64,000 bases of DNA from Lysobacterales bacterium (GTDB lineage Bacteria; Pseudomonadota; Gammaproteobacteria; Xanthomonadales; UBA2363). Where the stretch lies: contig JAHCAT010000002.1 in assembly GCA_019634735.1 (NCBI GenBank), positions 228,501 through 292,500 of the forward strand, read 5' to 3'. Each line of letters begins with the position of its first letter. Position 1 is the stretch's first letter. The notes beneath the pieces were generated by a model. That model had not been told where the DNA came from. It searched no databases and saw nothing but the letters and a program-made list of their open reading frames with translations. The translations under genes were made by a program, and so were the position numbers. Of this stretch, positions 9,197 through 19,602 are shown one piece after another.

Positions 9197-9850
9197 ATGG
9201 ACATGCTCGGACTGCCGATCTCGCCGTTCGCCCTGCTGGTCGCCGTCGGGGTGGCGCTGGCGCTGGCCGGAATGGCCGCCCTGGTGTCGCTGCTGCGCGC
9301 CTTGCGTGCGCGCCGCCCCGGCCGCGTGGTCAGCCGCCTGTTGCTGTTGCTGGTCCTGGATGGCATGGCGCTGCTGGTCCTGCTGCTCGCCCTGGCGCTG
9401 CACGGCTATGGCCGGCTCACCGGCGAGACCCTGGTGGCCGAGCTGGCATTCCGCCAGCTCGGCGAAGGGCTGTACGAGGTCGAGCTGGCGCAGCCGGACG
9501 GCAGCAGCGCACGCTACCAGCTGGCCGGCGACGACTGGCAGCTCGACGCCCGGGTGGTGAAGTGGCGTCCCTGGGCGGTGCTGGCCGGACTCGACCCGGT
9601 CTACCGCCTGGACCGCCTCAGCGGTCGCTGGCACGACCTGGAGCGGGAGCGCGCGCCCGGCCGCAGCGTCCACGACCTGGCCGGTGATGGCATGGTCGAC
9701 CTGTGGTCGCTGGCCAGCCGGCATCCGCGCTGGCTGCCCTTCGTCGATACCGAGTACGGCAGCGGCGCCTACCTGCCGATGCGCGACGGCGCCCGCTACA
9801 GCGTCACACTGAGCCCGCTCGGCGGTCTGGTAGCACGTCCGCTGCCCTGA
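9197..9850 (+). CDS. Two-TM membrane protein, function unknown
   Basis: A 217-aa protein with two N-terminal hydrophobic helices (about 10-33 and 45-72) followed by a roughly 140-residue soluble domain rich in W and D (DDWQLDARVVKWRPWAVLAGLDPVYRLDRLSGRW). Similar proteins in Lysobacterales have often been labelled 'cation/multidrug efflux pump', which the topology does not support. A TACACT hexamer at 9184-9189 lies only 7 nt before the ATG and no ribosome site is visible, so the mRNA may be leaderless. Divergent from lptM. Confidence 0.8.
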   Translation: MDMLGLPISPFALLVAVGVALALAGMAALVSLLRALRARRPGRVVSRLLLLLVLDGMALLVLLLALALHGYGRLTGETLVAELAFRQLGEGLYEVELAQPDGSSARYQLAGDDWQLDARVVKWRPWAVLAGLDPVYRLDRLSGRWHDLERERAPGRSVHDLAGDGMVDLWSLASRHPRWLPFVDTEYGSGAYLPMRDGARYSVTLSPLGGLVARPLP

Positions 9851-10022
9851 CCGCCCGGGGATGATCGCCCGTCCGGGCCATTCATCGAGTCGCCGGTCTG
9901 GCGCAGTTCGGGGATCGTCCTTCGGGGTCACCGGCCGCAGGCGGTCCTGCAAAGGCGAGCCGGACCGGTCCCGCGCCGGCCACAGCCCAGGACTCGGCGA
10001 CACCGATGCCTGCCGTGCCGAT

Positions 10023-10376
10023 TCAGCCGACCCTGGATCGCGTGGCGGGCGCCGGCCGCATTGGCACGCGAGCCCTGGACACGCTGCGCGAAGACCCTGG
10101 ACCAGGACTCGTCAGCAGACCCGACGACGCCCGGCCGCGACTGGTACGGCGGGCCGGTTGGCGGGCAACGGCGGGTTGGCGGCCCGGTGCCAGCAGCCAG
10201 GCCAGGGCGAGGCTCGCCAGCGGCAGCACCCACAGCCACAACGCCGCAGGACCCGCGAAGGTATCGAGTCGTTGCAACGGTGGCAGGCAGGCCTGCACGA
10301 CGGCGCCCAGTGCCGCCCAGGCGGCAAGCAGGTGGTGGCCGGGGGACGACAGGGGGCGGGCGAGTCCGGAGCGCAT
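10023..10376 (-). CDS. Possible small membrane protein
   Basis: A 117-aa open frame with an AGGAAGG ribosome site 6-7 nt before the ATG. The first 67 residues look real, with two hydrophobic stretches (HHLLAAWAALGAVVQACLPPL and GPAALWLWVLPLASLALAWLLA). The C-terminal half is Arg/Ser/Pro-rich low-complexity sequence and may not be meaningful. No family is recognised. The sequence between 9851 and 10022 shows no other gene. Confidence 0.5.
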   Translation of the reverse strand: MRSGLARPLSSPGHHLLAAWAALGAVVQACLPPLQRLDTFAGPAALWLWVLPLASLALAWLLAPGRQPAVARQPARRTSRGRASSGLLTSPGPGSSRSVSRARVPMRPAPATRSRVG

Positions 10377-10464
10377 GGCGGGCCTTCCTGGAGGACGAAG
10401 GCCAGTGTCCCCACGCCGTGTCGCACCGGCTGCGACCGTCGGATCACGGGACCACGCGCGGCGC

Positions 10465-11361
10465 TCAGCTGACGAGACGGGCCCAGAGCAGCACCGTGGC
10501 CAGGCCCAGCACCAGGCCGTAGCCGACCATGGCGGCGGTCAATTCCGGCTCCATGCGGGCGGCCATGGCCAGCGCCGCGGCCGTGAACATCGGCGGCATG
10601 GCCGCTTCCAGCACGCCTACCGCGAGCACCTGCGGCGTCACCGGCAGGGCCAGCAGGATCGCCCAGGCCAGCAGCGGCATCAGCACCAGTTTGAGCGTCA
10701 GTCCGGCCAGCAGGGGCGTCCATCGGCCGGGCGGCAGGCGCAGTTGCAGCTTCAGGCCCAGGGCGAACGCCACCAGGGGCAGCAGCGGCGCTGCCAGATG
10801 CTCGGCCACCGCCTGCGCGGCTGGCGGCAGCGGAGCGCCCAGTGCCAGGGCCGCGAGCAGGGCCAGGAAAGGCGGGAATCCGACGATCCGGCGCAGGATC
10901 GCCGCAGGTCCGGGGCGCTGCTGCCCCCCATAGGCGGCCAGCACGAGCAGGCCGAAGGTGCTGACCAGCAGGAAGGTGCCGAACTGGTCGTAGACCGCGG
11001 CCAGCCCGACCTGCTCGGCGCCGAGCAGGGCGGTGATCAGCGGGAAGCCCAGGAACGAGGTATTGCCGAGCGTCGCCATCAGCAGCAGGCAGCCGATCAC
11101 CGGCCGAGGCCAGGCCAGCAGGCGGCCGAGCAGCAGCACGCAGGCGGCGATCGCCAGCGTCACTGCCCACGGCACCGCGACCAGGGCCAGCAGCTCGCTG
11201 CGCAGGGTCAGTCCGGGCACCCGCGCCAGCACCAGCGCCGGCAGGCACACCCACAGCACGAACAGGTTGAGCGCCTCGGCGCTGCCGGGCGGGAACAGGC
11301 CGCGCCGCCGGCAGCCCCAGCCGGCGGCCAGCGCCAGCAGCATGGCGATGATCGCCGCCAC
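10465..11361 (-). CDS. Auxin efflux carrier (AEC) family transporter
   Basis: A 298-aa polytopic protein with about ten hydrophobic helices. GNTSFLGFPLITALLG is the AEC-family motif (GNTxNxGxP type), and the C-terminal helices EAAMPPMFTAAALA and MVGYGLVLGL also fit. The GTG start at 11361 lies 5 bp after the stop of the WYL regulator, so the two are probably cotranscribed. Bacterial AEC members move organic acids such as malate; this substrate is not predictable. Confidence 0.85.
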   Translation of the reverse strand: MAAIIAMLLALAAGWGCRRRGLFPPGSAEALNLFVLWVCLPALVLARVPGLTLRSELLALVAVPWAVTLAIAACVLLLGRLLAWPRPVIGCLLLMATLGNTSFLGFPLITALLGAEQVGLAAVYDQFGTFLLVSTFGLLVLAAYGGQQRPGPAAILRRIVGFPPFLALLAALALGAPLPPAAQAVAEHLAAPLLPLVAFALGLKLQLRLPPGRWTPLLAGLTLKLVLMPLLAWAILLALPVTPQVLAVGVLEAAMPPMFTAAALAMAARMEPELTAAMVGYGLVLGLATVLLWARLVS

Positions 11362-11366
11362 GGCGC

Positions 11367-12437
11367 TCAGCCGCCGCCGGCGCCGGGGGATTCCAGCTCG
11401 AAGTCGCCACGATAACCCGCCAGGGCCAGGGTCAGCATGCTGCGCGCTTCCTCGCGCAGCGGCAGCGGCTCGACGATCTCGGCGTCGGCGCCGTGGCGCA
11501 GCACATCGCCGAGCAGCTCGCGGGGGTTGCTGTAGGGCACCCGCAGTTCGTAGCGGCCGTCCGGCAGCCACTGGCCCTGCTGGCGCGAGTGCCAGCGCTC
11601 GTCGGCGACCCAGCGGGCGGCGCGCGCCGAGAAGCGGATCACGGCGGTCGCCCGGGCCGGCCCTGAGAAGATGCCGTAGCCGCCGACCAGGTGGCTGTCG
11701 AGCTGCTCGGCCGGCAGGTCATCGGCTGCTTCACGAAGCTGTTCGGGATTGCCCATGCGGTCGACCGCGAAGCTGCGCAGGGCCTCGCGTCCGTGGTCGA
11801 AGGCGTCCAGGTACCAGTTGTCCCGGTAGTGCACCAGCCGCTGCGGCGACACCAGGCGCTGGCCGGCGCGACCGGTGCTGCGGGCGCTGTAGTCGAAACG
11901 CAGGCGATGCCGCGAGAGGGTGGCGCTGGCCACGGTCCGGAACACCGCCTCATCGAGCCGGCGTGCGGCCGAGGCGACCACGCGGATGCGGCCCTCGGGC
12001 CAGCCCGGACGCCCGGACTCGGCGGCCAGCAGCTTCTCGATGCGGCCGCGCAGCGGCGCCAGCGCCTCGTTCAGCGGGCCGGCGCCGGAGCTTCGCGAGG
12101 CCATCTCGTAGAGCGCCACCAGAGCGTGCAGCTCGTCGCTGGACAGCCACAGGCCGGGCAGCTCGAAACTGTCGCCCTCGCGTTCGACGTAACGTGCCGA
12201 GCTGGGCTCGCCACCGAGCACGATCGGCGCGCCCAGGGCATCGCGCAGGAAGGCGATGTCCCGGTACAGGGTGGCGCGCGCGCAGCCCAGTTCGTCCTGG
12301 AGCTGGCGCAGCGGGATCGGCCGGCGCGCCGCCTTCAGCTTGCGGTGCAGGGCGTTGACGCGCTCCTGGCGGCTGATTTCCGGGCGCTGCTTGCGGCTGC
12401 GCGGGCGCGGCGCGGGCTCGGTGCGGTCGCTGGCCAT
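11367..12437 (-). CDS. WYL-domain transcriptional regulator
   Basis: A 356-aa protein. The N-terminal HTH (RQERVNALHRKLKAARRPIPLRQLQDELGCARATLYRDIAFLRDALGAPI) is of the HTH_11/DeoR-like type. The middle carries the WYL core (LRFDYSARS ... VSPQRLVHYRDNWYLDAFDHGREALRSFAVDRMG) and the end the WCX extension (WHSRQQGQWLPDGRYELRVPYSNPRELLGDVLRHGADAEIVEP). WYL proteins sense nucleic-acid or nucleotide ligands and often control DNA-damage or defence genes. Here it precedes a transporter gene. Confidence 0.9.
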   Translation of the reverse strand: MASDRTEPAPRPRSRKQRPEISRQERVNALHRKLKAARRPIPLRQLQDELGCARATLYRDIAFLRDALGAPIVLGGEPSSARYVEREGDSFELPGLWLSSDELHALVALYEMASRSSGAGPLNEALAPLRGRIEKLLAAESGRPGWPEGRIRVVASAARRLDEAVFRTVASATLSRHRLRFDYSARSTGRAGQRLVSPQRLVHYRDNWYLDAFDHGREALRSFAVDRMGNPEQLREAADDLPAEQLDSHLVGGYGIFSGPARATAVIRFSARAARWVADERWHSRQQGQWLPDGRYELRVPYSNPRELLGDVLRHGADAEIVEPLPLREEARSMLTLALAGYRGDFELESPGAGGG

Positions 12438-12491
12438 GGCGTTCGAGGGCTCGATCGGATCGGACGCGTCAGACTAGCGCAGCAGGGGGGC

Positions 12492-12905
12492 GGGGACCGG
12501 GGACCAGGGACCGGGGACCGGGAAAGCCGGGACCAGGGACCAGGGACCAGGGACCAGGGACCAGGGACCAGGGACCAGGGACCAGGGAGGGGGAGCGGGA
12601 AGGGGAACGGGGAGCGGGGAGCGGGAGCAGCGGTCCGAAAAAGGAGACGGCGTTCGAATTGTGCAGGGTCGGGGCGGGGAGATCGAGGGGTCAGGCGACT
12701 GCTCGCTGGAAGGCCGTGTTTCTCTTGTCCTCGGGGAGGATGTGGAGCGCAGACTGCGCTCGACTTCACTATTCCCCAGATCGGGGTGCCGGGGTTCGAG
12801 TTCCGGTTTCCTGCTCCCGGCTTTCCCGGTCCCCGGTCCCTGGTCCCCAGTCCCCAGTCCCCGGTCCCCGGTCCCCGGTCCCCGGTCCCCAGTCCCCAGT
12901 CCCCA
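12492..12905. repeat. Two heptamer arrays in inverted orientation between a WYL regulator and pilU
   Basis: The 480-bp gap 12438-12917 holds no gene. A left array (about 12492-12588) has GGGGACC and about eight GGGACCA units. It grades into GGGGAGC-like purine-rich sequence, then about 200 bp of mixed DNA with a short hairpin near GAGCGCAGACTGCGCTC (around 12748). A right array (about 12826-12905) has GGTCCCC/AGTCCCC units in the reverse sense. The right array ends 12 bp before the pilU stop codon. The arms are complementary and could extrude or pair in RNA. Confidence 0.88.
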
Positions 12906-12917
12906 ACTACCGTCACC

Positions 12918-14018
12918 TCAGTACATCGCCTCCTGCTCCGCATCGTTCAGCGTGCTGGCGCCCTCGCTCAGGCGCATGCGCAGGGCCAGGCCTTCGCGGG
13001 AATCGGCGTGCGCCAGCGCCTCGTCGCGGCTGATGCGGCGTTCCTGGTAGAGCCGGTACAGGGCCTGGTCGAAGCTCTGCATGCCGTTCTCCAGGCTGCG
13101 CTCCATCGCTTCCTTGAGCTCGTTGAGGCGGCCGCCGCGGATGATGTCGCGGGTCAGCGGCGTGTTGATCAGCAGTTCCACCGCCGGCACCCGGCGGCTG
13201 TCGACGCCCACGCACAGGCGCTGGCTGACGATCGCCTGCAGATTCATCGACAGGTTCATCAGCGTGGTGTGCTTGGTGCTTTCCGGGAAGAAGCTGAGGA
13301 TGCGGTCGAGGGTCTGGTCGGCGTTGTTGGCGTGCAGGGTGGTCAGGCACAGGTGGCCGGTCTCGGAGAACGAGATCGCCGCCTCCATGGTCTCCTTGTC
13401 CAGGATCTCGCCGATCATGATGACGTCGGGCGCCTCGCGCATCGCGTTGCGCAGGGCCGTGTGGTAGCTGTGGGTGTCGAAGCCGACCTCGCGCTGGTTG
13501 ATCAGCGAGCGCTTGTGCCGGTGCAGGAACTCGACCGGGTCCTCGATGGTGAGGATGTGGCCGCTGGCCTGCTCGTTGCGGTGGTCGATCATCGCCGCCA
13601 GCGTGGTCGACTTGCCCGAGCCGGTGGCGCCGGCGACCACGATAAGGCCGCGCGGCCGCATCACCAGTTCCTTGAGGATCGGCGGCAGGCCCAGGTTCTC
13701 GATGCGGGGCAGGTCGGTCTTGACGTTGCGGATGACGATCGCGACCTCGTTGCGCTGCCGGAAGATGTTGACGCGGAAGCGGCCGATCTGCGGCCGGCTG
13801 ACTGCCAGGTTCATCTCCCAGGCGCGCTCGAACTCGGCGGCCTGCATGTCGTCCATCAGCGCGTTGGCGAACGCCTCGACGGCGGTTGCGGCGAGCGCGG
13901 TCGAGCCGACGGCGCGCATGCGGCCCTCGACCTTCAGGTAGGGCGGCGCGCCGACGCTCAGGAACAGGTCCGAGCCGCCCTTGTCCACCATCAGGCGCAG
14001 ATACGGATCGACATCCAT
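12918..14018 (-). CDS. pilU: Type IV pilus retraction ATPase PilU
   Basis: A 366-aa secretion ATPase of the PilT/PilU class. It has Walker A GATGSGKSTTLAAMIDHRN, the Asp box ILTIEDPVEFLH, Walker B MREAPDVIMIGEILDKETME and the His box TGHLCLTTLHANNADQTLDRI. The start MDVDPYLRLMVDKGGSDLFLS is the normal PilU N-terminus, so the ATG at 14018 is used. The extended C-terminus (RLSEGASTLNDAEQEAMY) is PilU-like, not PilT-like. pilT is usually adjacent but is not on either side here. Confidence 0.93.
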   Translation of the reverse strand: MDVDPYLRLMVDKGGSDLFLSVGAPPYLKVEGRMRAVGSTALAATAVEAFANALMDDMQAAEFERAWEMNLAVSRPQIGRFRVNIFRQRNEVAIVIRNVKTDLPRIENLGLPPILKELVMRPRGLIVVAGATGSGKSTTLAAMIDHRNEQASGHILTIEDPVEFLHRHKRSLINQREVGFDTHSYHTALRNAMREAPDVIMIGEILDKETMEAAISFSETGHLCLTTLHANNADQTLDRILSFFPESTKHTTLMNLSMNLQAIVSQRLCVGVDSRRVPAVELLINTPLTRDIIRGGRLNELKEAMERSLENGMQSFDQALYRLYQERRISRDEALAHADSREGLALRMRLSEGASTLNDAEQEAMY

Positions 14019-14118
14019 GGCCCAGCTCCCCCGGCTCGCGGCCACCGGGCCGCCTGCGCAGGATCATAACGGAATCCGCCAAGGCGCCGACCGGTCGCCG
14101 GGAGGGCCGCGCAAGTCA

Positions 14119-14147
14119 TTGAAAATACGGTTAAACCGCGTTTAACG
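14119..14147 (+). promoter_or_regulatory. Candidate promoter with overlapping palindromic operator
   Basis: TTGAAA (14119-14124) and TTTAAC (14141-14146), spaced 16 bp, look like -35 and -10 elements. GTTAAACCGCGTTTAAC (14130-14146) is a perfect 7-bp inverted repeat with a 3-bp centre that overlaps the -10. It is the most AT-rich stretch in the area and points toward the gene at 14447, leaving a leader of roughly 300 nt. The regulator is unknown. Confidence 0.5.
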
Positions 14148-14446
14148 TGGGCTTGTGCCGGCGGCCTTGGAGGAGTAGCGTAGGGATCGCGCGGCCCTGT
14201 GCCCGCGCGGACCGCCATGACCCAGATCCTTGATCACTGCCAGCCCCGTCGCCGTGGCGCCTGCCGCGGCCACGGGGCGGTGGCAGGCAGGCAGACTGAT
14301 CCGCGATCCGACAGCAAAGTCGCGCCCACCCTGCGGGCAGGGCTGCCCTTCGGGCGCACATCGGGAATTTCCGCCACCGGCCCCGGGCCGGACGTCGCCG
14401 TGTGCGTCGTCCGGACGCCGGCCGTCCCACCATGAGGAGAACGTTG
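14148..14446 (+). other. Long leader/intergenic region before the YdcH-like gene
   Basis: About 300 nt without a convincing gene. A short frame at 14217 (MTQILDHC...) is preceded by a GGAGGAG about 45 nt upstream, but its sequence soon becomes Arg-rich and I do not support it. A GC-rich hairpin can form around CCCTGCGGGCAGGG (14330-14343). The region may be an untranslated leader or a small RNA. Confidence 0.3.
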
Positions 14447-14674
14447 ATGTTCGAGAACCAGAAGGACCAGGTCGAGTCGCTGATGAGCGCCAATCCGGAG
14501 TTCCGCAGCCTCTACCAGCGCCACCAGGAGCTGGACAAGAAGGTGCAGGACGCCGAGCTGGGCGTGCTGCCGATCGACGACGTCACCCTGGCCCGGATGA
14601 AGAAGGAGAAGCTCTGGGCGAAGGATCGCCTGACCCACATGTTCGAACACCAGGACCAGGCTGCCGCACACTGA
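14447..14674 (+). CDS. YdcH (DUF465) family small protein
   Basis: A 75-aa, mostly helical, charged protein. SANPEFRSLYQRHQELDKKVQDAE and LARMKKEKLWAKDRLTHMFEHQ match the YdcH/DUF465 pattern (PEFxxLxxxHxxLDxxI ... LKKxKLxLKDxI). It has a GAGGAGA ribosome site 6 nt before the ATG. Function unknown. It lies behind the palindromic promoter and a long leader. Confidence 0.9.
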   Translation: MFENQKDQVESLMSANPEFRSLYQRHQELDKKVQDAELGVLPIDDVTLARMKKEKLWAKDRLTHMFEHQDQAAAH

Positions 14675-14968
14675 CGCAGCCTGCGCGGCGGGTGGCTGCT
14701 GCGGAGCGCGATCGCGCGACCGTGGCAAACCCGCCGCCCGGGAGGGGTGACCAGGTCCCTCGGGGAACGGCCCGCCAGTCTCCTGGCATCGCGCCGGGCC
14801 ACGCCCTCAGCGGGGGTGGGGCGCGCCGGCGCCGCCCCGGCCCGCCATTGCGGCCAGCCCGTGCGCGCCGGCAGCGGTGCCCGAAGGGCTACAATCGCGG
14901 CTCCTTCATGGCCTTGGGCTCCCGGATGCACGGGCCGGCCCGGCCGCCAACGGACCGCCACCCAGACC

Positions 14969-16336
<1,368 letters not shown>

Positions 16337-16412
16337 CGCCGCGGCACCCGCATCGGCGGCGAACCGGCGACGCCGGCCCGCCGCACCTGGCTCCACCGAT
16401 TCCGGACCCGAC

Positions 16413-17576
16413 ATGACCGACACCCGCGACCTCGGCCTTGGCACCCGCGCCATCCACGCCGGCCAGCAGCCCGACCCCAGCACCGGCGCCGTGATGACGC
16501 CGATCTACGCGACCTCGACCTACGTGCAGGCCAGTCCCGGCGTGCACCAGGGCTTCGAGTACTCGCGCAGCCACAACCCGACCCGGTTCGCCTGGGAGCG
16601 CTGCATCGCCGCGCTGGAAGGTGGCAGCCAGGGCTATGCGTTCGCCTCCGGCCTGGCCGCCACCGCCACCGTGCTGGATGCCCTGGACAGCGGCAGCCAT
16701 GTGATCTGCATGGACGATGTCTACGGCGGCACCTACCGCCTGTTCGAGCGGGTGCGCCGGCGCAGCGCCAACCTGGAGTTCAGCTTCGTCGACCTGGGCG
16801 ACGCCGACGCCCTGGCCGCCGCGGTGCGCCCGAACACGCGCCTGATCTGGGCCGAGACGCCGACCAACCCGATGCTGAAGATCCTCGACATCCGGGCCCT
16901 GGCCGACTTCGCGCGCGCGCGCGGCATCCGCCTGGCGGTCGACAACACCTTCGCGACGCCGGTGCTGCAGCGGCCGCTGGAGCAGGGCGCGCACCTGGTC
17001 ATGCACTCGGCGACCAAATACCTCAACGGCCACAGCGATATGGTCGGCGGCGTGCTGGTGGTCGGCGACGACGCCGAGCTGGCCGAGCAGCTCACCTTCC
17101 TGCAGAACGCCGTCGGCGGCGTGCAGGGCCCGTTCGACAGCTTCCTGGCCCTGCGCGGCGTCAAGACCCTGCACCTGCGCATGCGCGCGCATTGCGAGAA
17201 CGCCCTGGCCCTGGCGCAGTGGCTGGAGCAGCACCCGGCCGTCGACAAGGTCATCTACCCGGGCCTGACCAGCCATCCGCAGCACGAGCTTGCCCGGCGC
17301 ACCCTGGACGGCTTCGGCGGCATGATCAGCCTGTACGTGCGCGGCGGCGCCGCCGCCGCGACCCGCTTCCTGGAGCGCTGCACGCTGTTCGCCCTGGCCG
17401 AGTCGCTGGGCGGCGTCGAGAGCCTGGTCAACCACCCGGCGATCATGACCCACGCCAGCGTGCCGCCCGAGCGCCGCGCCGCGCTCGGCATCGCCGACAA
17501 CCTGGTGCGGCTGTCGGTCGGCATCGAGGATCTCGAAGACCTCAGGGCCGAACTGGACTCGGCGCTGGGGCACTGA
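16413..17576 (+). CDS. Cystathionine gamma-synthase/gamma-lyase family PLP enzyme
   Basis: A 387-aa member of the Cys/Met metabolism PLP family. It has TRAIHAGQQPDPSTGAVMTPIYATSTY at the start, YSRSHNPTR, DDVYGGTYRLF, WAETPTNPMLKILDI, VDNTFATP, the PLP lysine in HSATKYLNGHSDMVGG, and SLGGVESLVNHPAIMTHAS. The downstream position after cystathionine beta-synthase (76-bp gap) favours cystathionine gamma-lyase in reverse transsulfuration. Gamma-synthase activity cannot be excluded from sequence. Confidence 0.93.
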   Translation: MTDTRDLGLGTRAIHAGQQPDPSTGAVMTPIYATSTYVQASPGVHQGFEYSRSHNPTRFAWERCIAALEGGSQGYAFASGLAATATVLDALDSGSHVICMDDVYGGTYRLFERVRRRSANLEFSFVDLGDADALAAAVRPNTRLIWAETPTNPMLKILDIRALADFARARGIRLAVDNTFATPVLQRPLEQGAHLVMHSATKYLNGHSDMVGGVLVVGDDAELAEQLTFLQNAVGGVQGPFDSFLALRGVKTLHLRMRAHCENALALAQWLEQHPAVDKVIYPGLTSHPQHELARRTLDGFGGMISLYVRGGAAAATRFLERCTLFALAESLGGVESLVNHPAIMTHASVPPERRAALGIADNLVRLSVGIEDLEDLRAELDSALGH

Positions 17577-17696
17577 CTGCGTTCCGCGCCCGACGCACCG
17601 GAACAGTCGATCCGAATAGCGGCTTCCGCCCACGACAGGGGCGGGCATGGTGCAGTGCACCTCAATGCATGCTGATAAAGTCGGCGTCGGATAAAA

Positions 17697-18431
17697 GTGA
17701 GCAACGCCATGGCAAGCAGTTTTCGCGACAAGCTGGACAAGCTGGCGCTTCGATGCGCGGATCGGTTGCTCAACAGGCTTCGTCGGGCCGCTCCCGGTGA
17801 CGACCCTTATCACAGGATCTTCGCCAGCTTCCGGAACATGGTGCTGAGCTCGAACGCGCCAGCCGTGCTGGAGATCGGTTCCCGCAAGGTCTCCGCGACG
17901 GACGGTCGCTCTCGATTTCCCGGTGTTGAAGATTACACCGGCGTCGACATCCATCCCGGCGAGTTCGTCGATGTCGTCGCGGATGCTCACCAGCTGAGCT
18001 CCGTCTTTCCCCCCGAACGGTTCGACTACGTTTACTCGATTTCGGTGTTCGAGCACCTCATGTTCCCCTGGAAGGCCGTGCTCGAGATCAATGCGATCCT
18101 GAAAACGGGCGGGATCGTCTTCGTCGCGACGCACCCCACGTGGCCGCCGCACGAGTTGCCATGGGATTTCTGGCGCTACCTGCACCACAGCGCCCACAGT
18201 CTTTTCAATGCGCGTACAGGGTTTGAGATCGTGGAGGTCAGCGAGGGCCTGCCTGCCCGCATGTTCTCGCTGGTTCGCGATCCGGCGGGGCGGACGCTGC
18301 ACGAGTTCCAGTTGCATCAAGGGATTTCGATCATTGCGCGCAAGATCGCTGACTATGACCGCGAGCGTTTGCGCTGGGATCTGGTTCCGGCCGATGTCAC
18401 CGAAACGATGTATCCGCCACCGGCCGCATAG
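17697..18431 (+). CDS. Class I SAM-dependent methyltransferase
   Basis: A 244-aa protein. VLEIGSRK is a variant motif I; GVDIHPGEFVDVVADAHQLS and FDYVYSISVFEHLMFPWKAVLEINAILKTGGIVFVATH are the methyltransferase 11/23-type core. It begins with GTG, with an in-frame ATG four codons in. Codon use is visibly less GC-rich than its neighbours, as in acquired surface-glycan genes. The target is probably a sugar or small molecule and is not assignable. Confidence 0.82.
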   Translation: MSNAMASSFRDKLDKLALRCADRLLNRLRRAAPGDDPYHRIFASFRNMVLSSNAPAVLEIGSRKVSATDGRSRFPGVEDYTGVDIHPGEFVDVVADAHQLSSVFPPERFDYVYSISVFEHLMFPWKAVLEINAILKTGGIVFVATHPTWPPHELPWDFWRYLHHSAHSLFNARTGFEIVEVSEGLPARMFSLVRDPAGRTLHEFQLHQGISIIARKIADYDRERLRWDLVPADVTETMYPPPAA

Positions 18432-18786
18432 CCGCGCACCGGACGGTCTACACGCGCAACTGCCGATGGCCATGGTCAACGGTCGTTGCGTGGTCATGAT
18501 CTGGCGCGGCGTAATCAGGCCCGGTCCAAGCGCCTGCGATGCCTCGACGAATTCAGCGCGGTCCTGACCAAAGTGACCTGATGGCTGAGCGACGGCATGA
18601 GGGGTCGCTCCCGCGGATGCCGCGAGCTCCGGCAACGTATCGCATCCGTCGCAGGAGCAAGGGCCCCGAAGCCTTGGTTGACCGTGGAAGTATAAGCGTC
18701 GCCGCGCCGGCGCCGCGGATATCCGCCGCCGACATGCGAAACTGTGCCCGCCGGCCGCCGCGCCAACCTCCCCATGGAAGCCACCC
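18432..18786. other. Intergenic region without a recognised gene
   Basis: 355 bp of mixed composition. A TATAAG at 18691-18696 could be a -10 for the following methyltransferase gene, but the -35 region is poor. No convincing ORF, repeat or RNA was seen. Confidence 0.4.
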
Positions 18787-19575
18787 GTGACCGATATCCT
18801 CGACGCCTACGTGACCTCTGCCCCGACGCCCCAGCAGGCCGTCGACATCTTCAAGGGCGAGTGGTCCTCGATCCTGCCGCCGCACCTGGGCGTCGACAGC
18901 GGCGGTGGCGCTGGCGTGTTCGATGATGGCCGCATCCACTGGTTCCTGAACCGTATCGGCCCGATCGCCGGCCGCTCGGTGATCGAACTCGGCCCGCTCG
19001 AAGGCGGCCATACCTGGATGCTCGAGCAGGCCGGTGCCGGCTCCATCGTCGCGGTCGAGAGCAACACCCGGGCCTTCCTCAAGTGCCTGGTGGTCAAGGA
19101 ACTGCTGGGCATGCAGCGCAGCCGCTTCCTGCTCGGCGACTTCGTGGAGCATCTGGCCGCCGACGACACCGGTTACGACATCGGCATCGCCAGCGGCGTG
19201 CTTTACCACATGCGCAACCCGGCGCGGCTGGTCGAGCTGCTGGCCCGGCGCTGCCGGGAAGTGCTGGTGTGGACCCACTACTTCGATGCCGAGCGCACGG
19301 CGGAGGTGCCAGCGCACGCCGCGACCTTCGCGGCGCCGGAAGCGGCCGAGCATGCCGGTTTCCGGCACACCCTTGTGGCCAAGGGTTACGGTGCCGCGCT
19401 GGGCTGGCAGGGCTTCTGCGGCGGCTCGGCCGAGTACGCCTGCTGGATGCCGCGCGCCGACCTGCTCGCCTGCTTCGAGCACTTCGGCTTCGAGATCACC
19501 GGCATCGAATTCGACCACCGCGAGCACCCGAACGGGCCGGCGCTGGCCCTGCATGCGGTGCGCCGCGACGGCTGA
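18787..19575 (+). CDS. SAM-dependent methyltransferase, DUF1698-like
   Basis: A 262-aa protein starting at GTG. SVIELGPLEGGHTWMLEQAGAGSIVAVESNTRAFLKCLVVKELLG is the SAM-binding region; DIGIASGVLYHMRNPARLVELLARRCREVLVWTHYF follows the pattern of DUF1698/CmoB-like methyltransferases (ASGVLYHMxNP). It is convergent with the large membrane-protein gene at 19628. Substrate unknown; context suggests glycan modification. Confidence 0.83.
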   Translation: MTDILDAYVTSAPTPQQAVDIFKGEWSSILPPHLGVDSGGGAGVFDDGRIHWFLNRIGPIAGRSVIELGPLEGGHTWMLEQAGAGSIVAVESNTRAFLKCLVVKELLGMQRSRFLLGDFVEHLAADDTGYDIGIASGVLYHMRNPARLVELLARRCREVLVWTHYFDAERTAEVPAHAATFAAPEAAEHAGFRHTLVAKGYGAALGWQGFCGGSAEYACWMPRADLLACFEHFGFEITGIEFDHREHPNGPALALHAVRRDG

Positions 19576-19602
19576 TCCGACCCTGCCTGAGGCGGCGGCC
19601 CG

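Noticed and set aside
14217..14435. Short frame in the leader before the YdcH-like gene
   Set aside because: Arg/Pro-rich composition typical of noncoding high-GC DNA, and the nearest GGAGGAG lies too far upstream.
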